A stretch of 64,000 bases of DNA from Corynebacterium oculi (GTDB taxonomy: Bacteria; Actinomycetota; Actinomycetes; Mycobacteriales; Mycobacteriaceae), in the NCBI RefSeq assembly GCF_001412105.1, contig NZ_LKST01000001.1, positions 762,294 through 826,293 on the forward strand, given 5' to 3'. Each line of letters opens with the position of its first letter. Position 1 is the stretch's first letter. This document shows, in pieces, positions 24,653 to 33,474 of the stretch. A program made the translations under genes and the position numbers. The notes under the pieces are model-generated. The model saw nothing but the letters and a program-made list of their open reading frames with translations. It searched no databases and was not told where the DNA came from.

Positions 24653-26155
24653 GTGATACCTCGCGTATTAACCATCGCCGGAACCGACCCCACCGGGGGC
24701 GCCGGTATCCAGGCGGACATCAAGGCCATCTCTGAGGCCGGAGGTTTCCCACTCTCCGTGGTCACCTCCCTGGTGGCCCAAAACACCCACGGGGTGCGCT
24801 CCATTCACACCCCGCCGCAGGATTTTCTGCTCGCCCAACTAGACGCCGTGTTCGAGGACGTCCAGGTGGATGCCCTCAAGATCGGGATGCTGGGCGGGGC
24901 GCAGACGATCACCACCGTGGCCGAGTACCTGCGCGATCACCCAGTAGCCCCCGTCGTGCTCGACCCGGTCATGGTGGCCACCAGCGGGGATCTCCTCCTG
25001 GACCGTGAGGCGGAGGCCGCCCTGAGCGAACTATGCGCGCAGGCGGACATCATCACCCCCAACCTAAGCGAGTTGGCGGTTCTCGCGCAGGCCTCTCCTG
25101 CGCGCACCCTGGAGGAAGCCATCGACCAGGCCCTCCCACTCGCCCGGCGCTGGGGCACCGGCGTGGTGGTCAAGGGAGGACACCTCAGCGGCAGCGCGGA
25201 TAACGCCCTGGTCTCCCCCGAAGGCGCCGTCCACCGCGTGCCCTGCCCCCGGATCGACACCCCGCATACCCACGGCACCGGCTGTTCGCTTTCTTCCAGC
25301 CTGGCCACCCGCCTGGTGCTCGACGCCTCCCCCGCCGAGGCCCTGGCCTGGTCCACCCGCTGGCTGGCCGAGGCCATTCGGCACGGCGGCGATCTCCACG
25401 TGGGCGGCGGAAACGGGCCGGTGGATCATTCTCACCGCAGCCGCCGCCTCAGCGCCCAGGCCTCCACCGCGCCGTGGCCGCTGCCCACTGAGTTTGCGCC
25501 GCAGCCCAACCCCGATGATTCCTGGGCCGCAGGACCCTGGACGCGCGCGCTCTGGGAACTCGCACAAACGCCTCTGGGGGAAACCTACGCGCTGGACTTC
25601 ATTCAGCAGCTAGGCCAGGGCAGCCTGGATCGAGGGGACTTCCTCTTTTACCTCGCCCAGGACTCCCACTACCTGCTGGCGTATTCCCGCTGCCTGGCGC
25701 GGGTGGCCTCACGCTGCGATCTCCCGGAGCACGCCACGCAGTGGGCGCACGATGCCGCCGCCTGCCTCGAAGAGGAGGCCCAGCTGCATCGCTCGGAACT
25801 GGGTGCCCTCACCGGGGAGGTCTCCCCCATCACGCTGTCCTATACCGCCTTCCTCGCCGCCACCGCGGACTCCGGGAGTTACGCGGAGGCCGCGGCCGCG
25901 GTCTTGCCCTGCTACTGGCTCTACGCCCACATCGGCCTCTATCTCACAGACGAGGTCACCCCGGATCACCCCTACGCTCCGTGGCTGAGCACCTACGGGG
26001 ACGCGGATTTCCTCGCGGGCACGCGGCAGGCCATCGCCAGGGTGGAACACGCCCTGGAGCAGGCCTCCCCTGCCGAGCGGCTGCGCGCGGCGCGGGCCTT
26101 CGTGGCGGCCTGTTACTTTGAGCGAGATTTCTTCGCGCAGGCCTCGCGGCGCTGA
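24653..26155 (+). CDS. thiD-tenA: Bifunctional HMP/HMP-P kinase ThiD fused to TenA thiaminase II
   Basis: 500 residues. Domain 1 (about 1-255) is the ribokinase-fold kinase that phosphorylates hydroxymethylpyrimidine twice for thiamine synthesis: TIAGTDPTGGAGIQADIKAI, LKIGMLGG, VVLDPVMVATSGD, and the anion-hole motif HTHGTGCSLSSSLAT. Domain 2 (about 280-500) is TenA, which salvages degraded thiamine pyrimidines: SLDRGDFLFYLAQDSHYL, and the catalytic Cys in AVLPCYWLYAHIG. A degenerate linker joins them. The fusion is known in corynebacteria. GTG 24653 is the start because earlier codons lie inside the riboswitch. Confidence 0.93.
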   Translation: MIPRVLTIAGTDPTGGAGIQADIKAISEAGGFPLSVVTSLVAQNTHGVRSIHTPPQDFLLAQLDAVFEDVQVDALKIGMLGGAQTITTVAEYLRDHPVAPVVLDPVMVATSGDLLLDREAEAALSELCAQADIITPNLSELAVLAQASPARTLEEAIDQALPLARRWGTGVVVKGGHLSGSADNALVSPEGAVHRVPCPRIDTPHTHGTGCSLSSSLATRLVLDASPAEALAWSTRWLAEAIRHGGDLHVGGGNGPVDHSHRSRRLSAQASTAPWPLPTEFAPQPNPDDSWAAGPWTRALWELAQTPLGETYALDFIQQLGQGSLDRGDFLFYLAQDSHYLLAYSRCLARVASRCDLPEHATQWAHDAAACLEEEAQLHRSELGALTGEVSPITLSYTAFLAATADSGSYAEAAAAVLPCYWLYAHIGLYLTDEVTPDHPYAPWLSTYGDADFLAGTRQAIARVEHALEQASPAERLRAARAFVAACYFERDFFAQASRR

Positions 26156-26224
26156 TTGTGCGTGCCCTCACCCAAGGCTCTACAGTGTCATAGGAATTAC
26201 CCCTCAATAGCAAGGACGCTTCCT

Positions 26225-27466
26225 ATGGCTACTACCACACAGCGCCCGCCGCGCGGCATCGATGCCAGCTGGACCATCTCTTTGTTTGGTACCGCTGTGG
26301 GTGCCGGTATCCTTTTCTTACCCATCAACGCCGGGAGTTCCGGCGTGTGGCCGCTGCTGATCGCCACGCTGCTGATCGGCCCCATGACGTATTTTTCACA
26401 CCGCGCCCTGGCCCGCATGGTGTGCGTATCGCCCCGCAAGGGTGAGGACATCACCGTGGTGGCCAGGGATTACTTTGGAGAGAAGATCAGCTGGGTGATT
26501 ACCCTGCTGTATTTTGCCGCGATCTATCCCATCGTGTTGATCTACGGCGTGAGTATCACCAATACCGTCGATAGTTTGATCGTCAATCAATTGCACGGCC
26601 CGCAGATTCCCCGCGCTCTGCTCTCCGGGCTGCTGGTGGGCGGCATGACGCTGATTTTGGTCTTTGGCCAGAAGATCATGCTCGCGGTCACCCAGGTGTT
26701 GGTCTATCCCCTCATTTTCCTGCTGGGGGCCATTTCCCTGTATCTGATTCCGTCCTGGGATTTTCAGGGATTCTTCGGCGCGCCCGGCAAGGGGGTATGG
26801 GCCACCGTGGCGGTGGTGTGGTTGGTGATCCCGGTGTTGGTTTTTGCCTTTAATCATTCCCCGGCAATCTCTCAGTTCTCCCTGGCCATGCAGCGCAACC
26901 ACGGGGAGAATGCCACCCGGCGCGCCTCCGTGGTACTGGCTTATACGGCCGTCTTACTCACGGTGTTCACCATGTTCTTCGTGTGGTCGTGTTCCCTGGC
27001 CCTGGGGACGGAGGGTCTGAGCGCCGCCCGCGAGGCTAATCTTCCGGTGTTGTCGTATATGGCCAATGTGTTTAATAATCCGGTGCTCTCGTACCTCGCG
27101 CCGATCATCGCCATCGCGGCAATTGTTTCTTCCTATTTCGGCCACGTCCTCGGCGCGGCGGAGGGCGCGCAGAGCATCGTGCGCGGGTTGGCCAAGCGGG
27201 ATCTGGCGCAGCGTCCCCTGGAGCTGGGCGTATATGGGTTTATCTTCCTCACCACGTGGTTGGCGGCCATCATTAATCCCAGCGTCCTGGATCTCATCGA
27301 GACGCTCTCCGGCCCGGTGATCGCCGCCTTGTTGTACCTCATGCCCATGTATGCCATCGCCAAGGTGCCCGCGCTGGCGCCGTATCGCAGGCAGGCCTCC
27401 AACGTGTTCATCGTGGTGTCCGGCCTGGTGGCTATCAGCGCCATCGTGTTTAAGATCGTGGCGTGA
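26225..27466 (+). CDS. Serine/threonine transporter, HAAAP (SdaC/TdcC) family
   Basis: 413 residues with eleven predicted membrane helices. Family signs: WTISLFGTAVGAGILFLPINAG in helix 1, GPMTYFSHRALARMV in helix 2, FNHSPAISQFSLAMQR around helix 6, and YFGHVLGAAEGAQSI in helix 8-9. Proton- or sodium-coupled amino acid uptake; serine or threonine is the likeliest substrate by family. AAGGA (26212-26216) sits 8 nt before ATG 26225. The 3' end overlaps the convergent methyltransferase by 17 bp. Confidence 0.88.
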   Translation: MATTTQRPPRGIDASWTISLFGTAVGAGILFLPINAGSSGVWPLLIATLLIGPMTYFSHRALARMVCVSPRKGEDITVVARDYFGEKISWVITLLYFAAIYPIVLIYGVSITNTVDSLIVNQLHGPQIPRALLSGLLVGGMTLILVFGQKIMLAVTQVLVYPLIFLLGAISLYLIPSWDFQGFFGAPGKGVWATVAVVWLVIPVLVFAFNHSPAISQFSLAMQRNHGENATRRASVVLAYTAVLLTVFTMFFVWSCSLALGTEGLSAAREANLPVLSYMANVFNNPVLSYLAPIIAIAAIVSSYFGHVLGAAEGAQSIVRGLAKRDLAQRPLELGVYGFIFLTTWLAAIINPSVLDLIETLSGPVIAALLYLMPMYAIAKVPALAPYRRQASNVFIVVSGLVAISAIVFKIVA

Positions 27467-28037
27467 GCAGCGCCACCAGGAACTCCGAGTCCTCGGTAAA
27501 GGGGCGCAGGTCCCAGGTGGAGTAGCGCTGCTCCACCGCGAGGCCGGCGCCTCGGCAGGTGTCGAGGAAATCCGGAAATTCCCAACCGCGCCCGGCCCCG
27601 AAGCCCACGGCGGCGCGCCCACCGGGCGCCAACGCCTGGGCGATGTTTCTCACCGCCGCCTCGCGCTGCTTGGGCGCGATAAACCCCATGACGTTACCGG
27701 CGCACACCACCACGTCGTATTCCTCCCGCGGCAGCGGGTCTACCCCTATGTCTCCCACTTCCCAGGTGGCCTCGGGGTAGTCCTGGCGCGCGTAGTCGAT
27801 GAGCACGGGGTCCAGGTCCACCCCGTGCACCCGGTGTCCGCGCCGGGCGAGCCAGCCGCCGATGCGCCCGGTACCGCAGCCGGCGTCGAGGATGCGGGCC
27901 TGGCGGGGCACCAGGGCGTCGATAAGCCGGGCCTCGCCAAAGATGTCCTTGCCGCTGGCGGCTATGCGGCGCCAGCGCTCGGCGTATTGCTGGGAGTGCT
28001 GGGGGTTGCGGGCGAGGATTTCCGTCCAGGTGTGCAT
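27450..28037 (-). CDS. Class I SAM-dependent methyltransferase
   Basis: 195 residues with a complete motif I, ILDAGCGTGRIGGWLARRGHRVHGVDLDPVLIDYARQ (outlined here, residues about 48-84), an acidic residue at the end of strand 2, and VGDIGVDPLP in the adenine-binding region. The substrate is unknown. Probably leaderless: TACACT (28049-28044 on minus) is 6 nt before the ATG. It is transcribed divergently from corA through overlapping -10 boxes. Confidence 0.85.
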   Translation of the reverse strand: MHTWTEILARNPQHSQQYAERWRRIAASGKDIFGEARLIDALVPRQARILDAGCGTGRIGGWLARRGHRVHGVDLDPVLIDYARQDYPEATWEVGDIGVDPLPREEYDVVVCAGNVMGFIAPKQREAAVRNIAQALAPGGRAAVGFGAGRGWEFPDFLDTCRGAGLAVEQRYSTWDLRPFTEDSEFLVALLTPRS

Positions 28038-28043
28038 GGGGCC

Positions 28044-28053
28044 AGTGTAATCT
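28044..28053. promoter_or_regulatory. Overlapping divergent -10 boxes
   Basis: Plus-strand TAATCT (28048-28053) sits 8 nt before ATG 28062 of corA. Minus-strand TACACT (28049-28044) sits 6 nt before ATG 28037 of the methyltransferase. The two hexamers share two base pairs, so one polymerase should exclude the other. No ribosome-binding sites are present on either side. Confidence 0.5.
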
Positions 28054-28061
28054 GCTCAGTC

Positions 28062-28989
28062 ATGGATGTATGCCGTTCTTTCCGCAATGGTATCCCCGGC
28101 CCCTGCTCCGATGACGGGGACTTCACCTGGTTGGACCTCCAGGCCCCCGATAGCACCCGGATGGAGGAGGTGGCCCGCCGGTACGATCTCGACGAACTCA
28201 TCGTGGAGGACGCGGTGGCCGCTCGGCAACGCCCCAAGGCGGAGGGGTATGATTCCCGCGTGCTTCTGGTCATGCGCACGGTGGCCTATACCGAGGAGCC
28301 CAGCGATCCGCACCGGCGAGGTTCACCTCATCGTCGGCCCGGATTTCCTGCTGAGCGTGCGCCACGGGGCGCAGGTTCCGGGGATGCTCAACCGTCTAGA
28401 CAGGCCGCTGGAGCTGGCCGATCACGGCCCCTTCTCCCTGGCCTGGGCGGTTTCGGACGTCATCGTGGAGGAATACCTGCGCATCTCCGATGAGTTGGAG
28501 CAGGATCTCAACGAGCTGGAGGAAAAGGTATTCGATCCCAGCGCGGATTTTCACATCGACGAGATTTATCAGCTCAAGCGCGAGGTGCTGGAGATGCGCC
28601 ACAGCATCGACGCCCTCCCCGCCGCGCTGTCTGCCCTCCTCACCCGGCACGGCGGCCTGCTGGGCAAGGAGGTTCGTTCTTATTTCCGCGATGTGGCGGA
28701 CAATGCCACCATCGCGCGCGATCGGGTGATCAGCCTGGATGAGCGGCTCAGCGCCCTCATCGACGCCGGGGCCGCCAAGATTTCCCTGCGCCAAAACCAG
28801 GACATGCGCAGGCTCTCTGTGCTGGCGGGCATGGTGGTGCTGCCCACCCTCATCGCGGGCATCTACGGCATGAACTTTGAGGACATGCCGGAACTGCACT
28901 GGGCGCTGGGATACCCCTTTGCCCTGGGGCTCATGGCTTTGTCCATGATCTTGGTGTGGTGGGTGTGCCGCAGGCGCGGTTGGGTTTAG
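28062..28989 (+). pseudogene. corA: CorA family Mg2+/Co2+ transporter, frameshifted
   Basis: The first frame gives the N-terminal cytoplasmic domain (MDVCRSFRNG, FTWLDLQAPDSTRMEEVARRYDLDELIVED) up to AYTEEPS. Another frame then continues IRTGEVHLIVGPDFLLSVRHG through the long helix to the C-terminal pore motif YGMNF and two membrane helices. The shift occurs at about 28300-28306; removing one base gives a 308-residue CorA, normal for actinobacteria. The 928-bp length agrees with one extra base. An internal start could still yield the membrane part, but channel gating needs the N-terminal domain. Confidence 0.86.
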
Positions 28990-29423
28990 CTGGCCAGCAT
29001 GGTGCGCAGCCTTCCCAGCGCCACCAGCTTGCCCTCATGTTCCATGCGCACCTCCCATAGCTGGGTGCGTCGGCCCAGCTGAATGGCGGTGGCCTGGGCG
29101 GTCACCGTCCCGGAGGACACGGGCCGCAGGAAATCCGTGGTGTTGTTCACGCCCACGATGGGCTTGCCGCCCGTGGCCGCCAGGGCCGCGAGCGAGGCCA
29201 CGCCCTCGGTGAGTACGCAGTAGATCCCCCCGTGTACCAGCCCCATCGGCTGCTTGTGGCGGCCGTCCACGTCCATCTCTGCGCGCACCCCGTCCGGGCC
29301 CACGGCGGTAAACCGAATCCCCAGGGCCGCCTCCGCGCCCTGCTCGGCGGAGTTGATGGCGTCCAGCGCCTCCTGCGGGAGGGACTTGCTCGAAGCCCAT
29401 TGCATCATCTCGGTGAAGTCCAT
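28986..29423 (-). CDS. PaaI-type hotdog thioesterase
   Basis: 145 residues, single hotdog fold. Family motifs: GPDGVRAEMDVDGRHKQPMGLVHGGIYCVLTEGVASLAAL, with the HGG turn and catalytic Glu/Asp region, and VNNTTDFLRPVSSGTVTA. It hydrolyses an acyl-CoA, type unknown; in actinobacteria such genes often accompany menaquinone synthesis (DHNA-CoA thioesterase), but nothing nearby supports that. ATG 29423 avoids overlap with the divergent gnd promoter; a longer frame to 29492 would cross it. The 3' end overlaps corA by 4 bp. Confidence 0.85.
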   Translation of the reverse strand: MDFTEMMQWASSKSLPQEALDAINSAEQGAEAALGIRFTAVGPDGVRAEMDVDGRHKQPMGLVHGGIYCVLTEGVASLAALAATGGKPIVGVNNTTDFLRPVSSGTVTAQATAIQLGRRTQLWEVRMEHEGKLVALGRLRTMLAS

Positions 29424-29457
29424 CTCCCTATCCAAGCACTTTTCTTCGGGCTCGGGG

Positions 29458-29463
29458 TAGTGT
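29458..29463 (+). promoter_or_regulatory. -10 box TAGTGT of leaderless gnd
   Basis: TAGTGT is followed by 7 nt and ATG 29471, and no Shine-Dalgarno site is present, so gnd is probably translated from a leaderless transcript. Confidence 0.55.
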
Positions 29464-29470
29464 TTTGGGC

Positions 29471-30919
29471 ATGACTGATACTTCGCAGGCACAGATCGGC
29501 GTCATCGGGCTCGCGGTGATGGGCTCCAACCTCGCCCGGAACTTTGCTCATCACGGGCACACGGTGGCCGTGTATAACCGCACCGCCGCCAAGACCCAGG
29601 ACTTCATGGGCATGTACGCCTCGGAGGGCACCTTCCTGCCCGCCGAGAGCATCGAGGAATTCGTGGCCTCGCTGGAGCGCCCGCGCCGCGCCATCATCAT
29701 GGTGCAGGCCGGTGCCGCCACCGATGCCGTGATTAACCAGCTCGCGGACGCCATGGAGGAGGGGGACATCATCGTCGATGGTGGCAACGCCCTCTACACC
29801 GACACGGTGCGCCGGGAAAAGGAGATTTCCGCGCGCGGCCTGCACTTCGTGGGCACCGGCATCTCCGGCGGCGAGGAGGGCGCGCTCAACGGCCCCTCGA
29901 TCATGCCCGGCGGCACGGCGGAGTCCTATGCCTCCCTCGGCCCCCTGCTGGAGGATATTTCCGCCAAGGTGGACGGCGCCCCCTGCTGCACTCACATCGG
30001 CCCGGACGGGGCGGGGCACTTTGTCAAGATGGTGCACAACGGCATCGAGTACGCCGATATGCAGGTGATCGGCGAGGCCTACCACCTGCTGCGCTACGCC
30101 GCAGGCCTGGAGCCCGCGCAGATCGCGGAGATCTTCACCGAGTGGACCAAGGGGGACCTCAACTCTTACCTCATCGAGATCACCGCCGAGGTGCTCGCCC
30201 AGGTCGATGCCGCCACCGGCGCCCCGCTTATCGACGTCATCGTGGACTCCGCAGGGCAAAAGGGCACCGGCCGATGGACGGTCAAGGCGGCCCTAGACCT
30301 GGGGATACCCGTCACCGGCATCGGGGAGGCGGTTTTTGCCCGCGCCCTGTCCGGCGCGCGCACCCAGCGCGCCGCCGCCCGCGACCTTCCCTCCGGCGAG
30401 CTCACCACCCTGGCGGACCTCGGCATCAATACCCAGGACTTCATCGAGGACGTGCGGCGCGCGCTGTACGCCTCCAAGATGGTGGCCTACGCCCAGGGCT
30501 TCGACGAGATTCAGGCGGGCTCGGCAGAGCACGGCTGGGGCGTGGATCCCCGCGACCTCGCCACCATCTGGCGCGGTGGCTGCATCATTCGCGCCAAGTT
30601 CCTCAACCGGATCGTGGACGCCTATAACGATAATCCCCAGGTGGAATCCCTCCTGCTGGCGCCCTACTTCACCGAGGAAGTCTCCCGTTCCCTGGATTCC
30701 TGGCGCCGCGTGGTGGTCACCGCCACCCAGCTGGGCCTGCCCATCCCGGTCTTTGCCTCCTCTTTGTCCTACTACGACAGCCTGCGCTCCGAGCGCCTGC
30801 CCGCCGCCCTGATCCAGGGGCAGCGCGATTTCTTCGGCGCCCACAGCTACGAGCGCACCGATCGCCCCGGCCACTTCCACACCCTGTGGTCGGAGGATCG
30901 CTCCGAGGTGGAGTCCTAG
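29471..30919 (+). CDS. gnd: 6-phosphogluconate dehydrogenase (decarboxylating)
   Basis: 482 residues, the usual length. Oxidises 6-phosphogluconate to ribulose 5-phosphate with NADP+ in the oxidative pentose phosphate pathway. Rossmann motif GVIGLAVMGSNLARN near residues 11-25, NADP-contact residues VYNRTAAK, substrate-binding GISGGEEGA, the catalytic-Lys motif HFVKMVHNGIEYADMQ, and the C-terminal RTDRPGHFHTLW. Its stop overlaps the upstream edge of the promoter for the next gene. Confidence 0.97.
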   Translation: MTDTSQAQIGVIGLAVMGSNLARNFAHHGHTVAVYNRTAAKTQDFMGMYASEGTFLPAESIEEFVASLERPRRAIIMVQAGAATDAVINQLADAMEEGDIIVDGGNALYTDTVRREKEISARGLHFVGTGISGGEEGALNGPSIMPGGTAESYASLGPLLEDISAKVDGAPCCTHIGPDGAGHFVKMVHNGIEYADMQVIGEAYHLLRYAAGLEPAQIAEIFTEWTKGDLNSYLIEITAEVLAQVDAATGAPLIDVIVDSAGQKGTGRWTVKAALDLGIPVTGIGEAVFARALSGARTQRAAARDLPSGELTTLADLGINTQDFIEDVRRALYASKMVAYAQGFDEIQAGSAEHGWGVDPRDLATIWRGGCIIRAKFLNRIVDAYNDNPQVESLLLAPYFTEEVSRSLDSWRRVVVTATQLGLPIPVFASSLSYYDSLRSERLPAALIQGQRDFFGAHSYERTDRPGHFHTLWSEDRSEVES

Positions 30920-30925
30920 TAGAAT
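30920..30925 (+). promoter_or_regulatory. -10 box TAGAAT of the leaderless helicase gene
   Basis: TAGAAT starts one base after the gnd stop and lies 6 nt before GTG 30932. No Shine-Dalgarno sequence is present. Confidence 0.5.
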
Positions 30926-30931
30926 CGCAGG

Positions 30932-32107
30932 GTGACTTCTTTCGCAGACCTCGGCCTCCCCGATCCTCTCACCCGCGCCCTGCGCGCCCAGGGGATCACC
31001 ACCGCTTTCCCCATCCAGGCGGCCACGATCCCGGACATCCTCGCCGGGCGTGATCTTTTGGGCCGGGGCCCCACGGGCTCGGGCAAAACGTTTGCCTTTG
31101 GTCTGCCCATGCTCGCCAGGCTCGCCGGGTCCCCCTCCCGGCCCGGCCACCCCCGCGGCCTGGTGCTGGTTCCCACCAGGGAACTTGCGGCCCAGATCAA
31201 GGAACGCCTGGCCGATCCCGCCGCCGCCCTGGGCCTGCGAGTGCTCGACGTGGTGGGCGGGGTGAACATCAAGCGCCACAAGACGGCCCTGGCCTCCCCC
31301 GTGGATCTGCTGGTGGCCACCCCCGGGCGCGCCCAGGACCTCATCAATCAACGCGCGCTCTTCTTCGACTCCGTGCAGATCACCGCCTTGGACGAGGCGG
31401 ATCAGATGGCGGACATGGGCTTTTTGCCCCAGGTACGCCGACTGCTCGATCTCACCCCCTCGGGCCAGCGCCTGCTCTTTTCCGCCACCCTGGACGGGCA
31501 GGTCAATACCCTGGTCAAGCGCTACCTCACCAACCCCGCGGAGCACTCCACCGCCCCTGCCCAAGCGGCGGCGGACACCATGACCCACCACAAGTTCCTG
31601 GTGGGCACCCGCGAGGCCCGCAACGAGGTTGTGCTGCGCATCGGCGCGCGCAAGGGCCGCACCATCATGTTCATGCGCACCAAGCACGGGGTGGATCGGC
31701 AGGTGAAAAAGCTCCAGCGCGCCGGGATCCAGGCCGCCGGGCTGCACGGGGATAAGGGCCAGTCCACCCGCACCAGGGCCCTGGCCGGGTTCTCCGATGG
31801 CTCCGTTCCCGTGCTCGTGGCCACGGACATCGCCGCGCGCGGCATCGACATCGGGGAGGTTTCCCTGGTGGTGCACGTGGATCCGCCCGCCGAGCACAAG
31901 GCCTATCTGCACCGCGCCGGGCGCACCGCGCGCGCCGGGCATAGTGGTACCGTGGTGACCCTCGTGATGGAGAACCAGGAGGACGAGGTGTCCCGCCTGT
32001 TGCGCAAGGCCGGTGTGGAGGCCCGGGAGGAAAGGGTCTCCCCCGATTCCCCCTCTTTGGCTAAGATCACGGGTGCACGTATCCCCACAAAGAAGGCTGG
32101 TGCCTAA
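30932..32107 (+). CDS. DEAD-box ATP-dependent RNA helicase
   Basis: 391 residues with all helicase motifs in order: Q motif ([12 protein letters not shown]), motif I GPTGSGKT, Ia VPTREL, II LDEADQM, III SAT, and in the second RecA domain IV-VI ([37 protein letters not shown]). The C-terminal tail is only about 40 residues, so it lacks the long accessory domain of CsdA/DeaD types and resembles short RhlE-like helicases. Role in RNA unwinding or ribosome assembly is inferred. Confidence 0.94.
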   Translation: MTSFADLGLPDPLTRALRAQGITTAFPIQAATIPDILAGRDLLGRGPTGSGKTFAFGLPMLARLAGSPSRPGHPRGLVLVPTRELAAQIKERLADPAAALGLRVLDVVGGVNIKRHKTALASPVDLLVATPGRAQDLINQRALFFDSVQITALDEADQMADMGFLPQVRRLLDLTPSGQRLLFSATLDGQVNTLVKRYLTNPAEHSTAPAQAAADTMTHHKFLVGTREARNEVVLRIGARKGRTIMFMRTKHGVDRQVKKLQRAGIQAAGLHGDKGQSTRTRALAGFSDGSVPVLVATDIAARGIDIGEVSLVVHVDPPAEHKAYLHRAGRTARAGHSGTVVTLVMENQEDEVSRLLRKAGVEAREERVSPDSPSLAKITGARIPTKKAGA

Positions 32108-32130
32108 GAGGCCCTGTCGGGTCTACCACC

Positions 32131-33474
32131 ATGGACATATTTATTAGTATCCTCTCTCTCCTCGGCTTCGTGGTTCTCACGGCTAGCACGGGTTTGTTTG
32201 TGGCCATTGAGTTCGCGCTCACCGGGGTGGAACGCTCCACCGTGGACAATCACGTCAAGGAGCGCGGTGACGCCTCCGCTCGCGCCGTGCAGCGGGATTT
32301 CCGCAACCTTTCCTTCGTGCTCTCGGGGGCTCAGCTGGGCATCACCGTGACCACCCTGGCCACGGGGTTCTTGGCGGAGCCCATCTTGGCGCAGTACTTC
32401 ACCCCCCTCTTGGAGTGGCTGGGGCTACCGGAGGGGTCCTCCTCCACGGTGGCCCTGGTGCTGGCCATGATCGTGGCCACGGTGCTCTCGATGGTCTTTG
32501 GGGAACTGGTGCCCAAGAACATCGCCATCACCATGCCGCTTCCGGTGGCGCGCTTTGTGGTGCACCCGGTGCACGTCTTTAACACGGCCTTCAAGTGGTT
32601 CATCAACTTCCTCAACGTCGCGGCCAACTGGACGGTGCGCAAGATGGGCATCGAACCGGCCGACGAGCTTGCCTCCGCGCGTTCCCCCCAGGAGCTGGGT
32701 TCCCTGGTGCGCAACTCCGTGGGCGTGGGCGGCATCGACGCCGCCACGGCCGAGGTCTTGGAGGCCTCGTTGAAGTTCGGAGAGACCACGGCCGAGGAGT
32801 TGATGACCCCTCGATCCACCGTGGACCTCCTTCAGGCGGAGGAAACCGTTCAGCACCTCATCGCGCTGAGCCTCGACACCGGCCACTCCCGGTTCCCGGT
32901 GGTCAATGGCGATCTGGACGATACGCTCGGCGTGGTTCATGTCAAGGACGCCTTCTCCGTGCCCGGCGATCGGCGCACCGAGGTGACCGTGGGCTCCTTG
33001 GCCCGCAAGATCCCCGCCATCCCGGAGTCCCTGGGGGGAGACGCCGTGCTCAAGGCCGTGCGCTCGGCGGGCTCGCAGATGGTGCTGGTGGCCGACGAAT
33101 ACGGCGGCACCGCCGGGATCATCACCATCGAGGACGTGGTGGAGGAGATCCTGGGTGACGTGTATGACGAGCACGATGACCAGGTGGCCGAGCGGGACTT
33201 TCAGCGCTTTGGCACCAACTGGGAGGTTTCCGGGTTGGTGCGCACCGCCGAGCTATCCGAGGAGATCGGGTACCAGGCCCCCGAGGGGCCCTACGAGACC
33301 CTGGGCGGGCTGATTATGGCCCAGATGGGCCGGATTCCCACGGTGGGTGACGTGGTGTTGCTGCCGGGGGAGGGTCGCTGGATCGCTCGGGTCTCCGGCA
33401 TGGACGATCGCCGCATTGACCGGGTGATTCTCACCCCGGTCACGGAGGAGGAGGCAAAGGAGTACCAGCAATGA
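32131..33474 (+). CDS. CNNM/CorC family protein with DUF21, CBS pair and CorC_HlyC domain
   Basis: 447 residues. The N-terminal membrane domain DUF21/CNNM (about 1-190, four helices with SGAQLGITVTTLATGF) is followed by two CBS domains (about 205-330, ADEYGGTAGIITIEDVVEEILGDVYDE) and a CorC_HlyC transporter-associated domain at the end. Such proteins export or regulate Mg2+ or Co2+. It is coupled to the next gene by a 4-bp overlap. The neighbouring corA ORF (28 kb) is broken, so these may now be the main Mg-related genes here. Confidence 0.92.
   Translation: MDIFISILSLLGFVVLTASTGLFVAIEFALTGVERSTVDNHVKERGDASARAVQRDFRNLSFVLSGAQLGITVTTLATGFLAEPILAQYFTPLLEWLGLPEGSSSTVALVLAMIVATVLSMVFGELVPKNIAITMPLPVARFVVHPVHVFNTAFKWFINFLNVAANWTVRKMGIEPADELASARSPQELGSLVRNSVGVGGIDAATAEVLEASLKFGETTAEELMTPRSTVDLLQAEETVQHLIALSLDTGHSRFPVVNGDLDDTLGVVHVKDAFSVPGDRRTEVTVGSLARKIPAIPESLGGDAVLKAVRSAGSQMVLVADEYGGTAGIITIEDVVEEILGDVYDEHDDQVAERDFQRFGTNWEVSGLVRTAELSEEIGYQAPEGPYETLGGLIMAQMGRIPTVGDVVLLPGEGRWIARVSGMDDRRIDRVILTPVTEEEAKEYQQ

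Noticed and set aside
29424..29492. Longer N terminus for the PaaI-type thioesterase
   Set aside because: It would run through the gnd promoter and start codon, and the extra residues do not belong to the hotdog fold.
30293..31942. 549-residue open frame on minus, opposite gnd and the helicase
   Set aside because: Antisense of two strongly conserved genes, with His/Gly/Gln-rich shadow composition.
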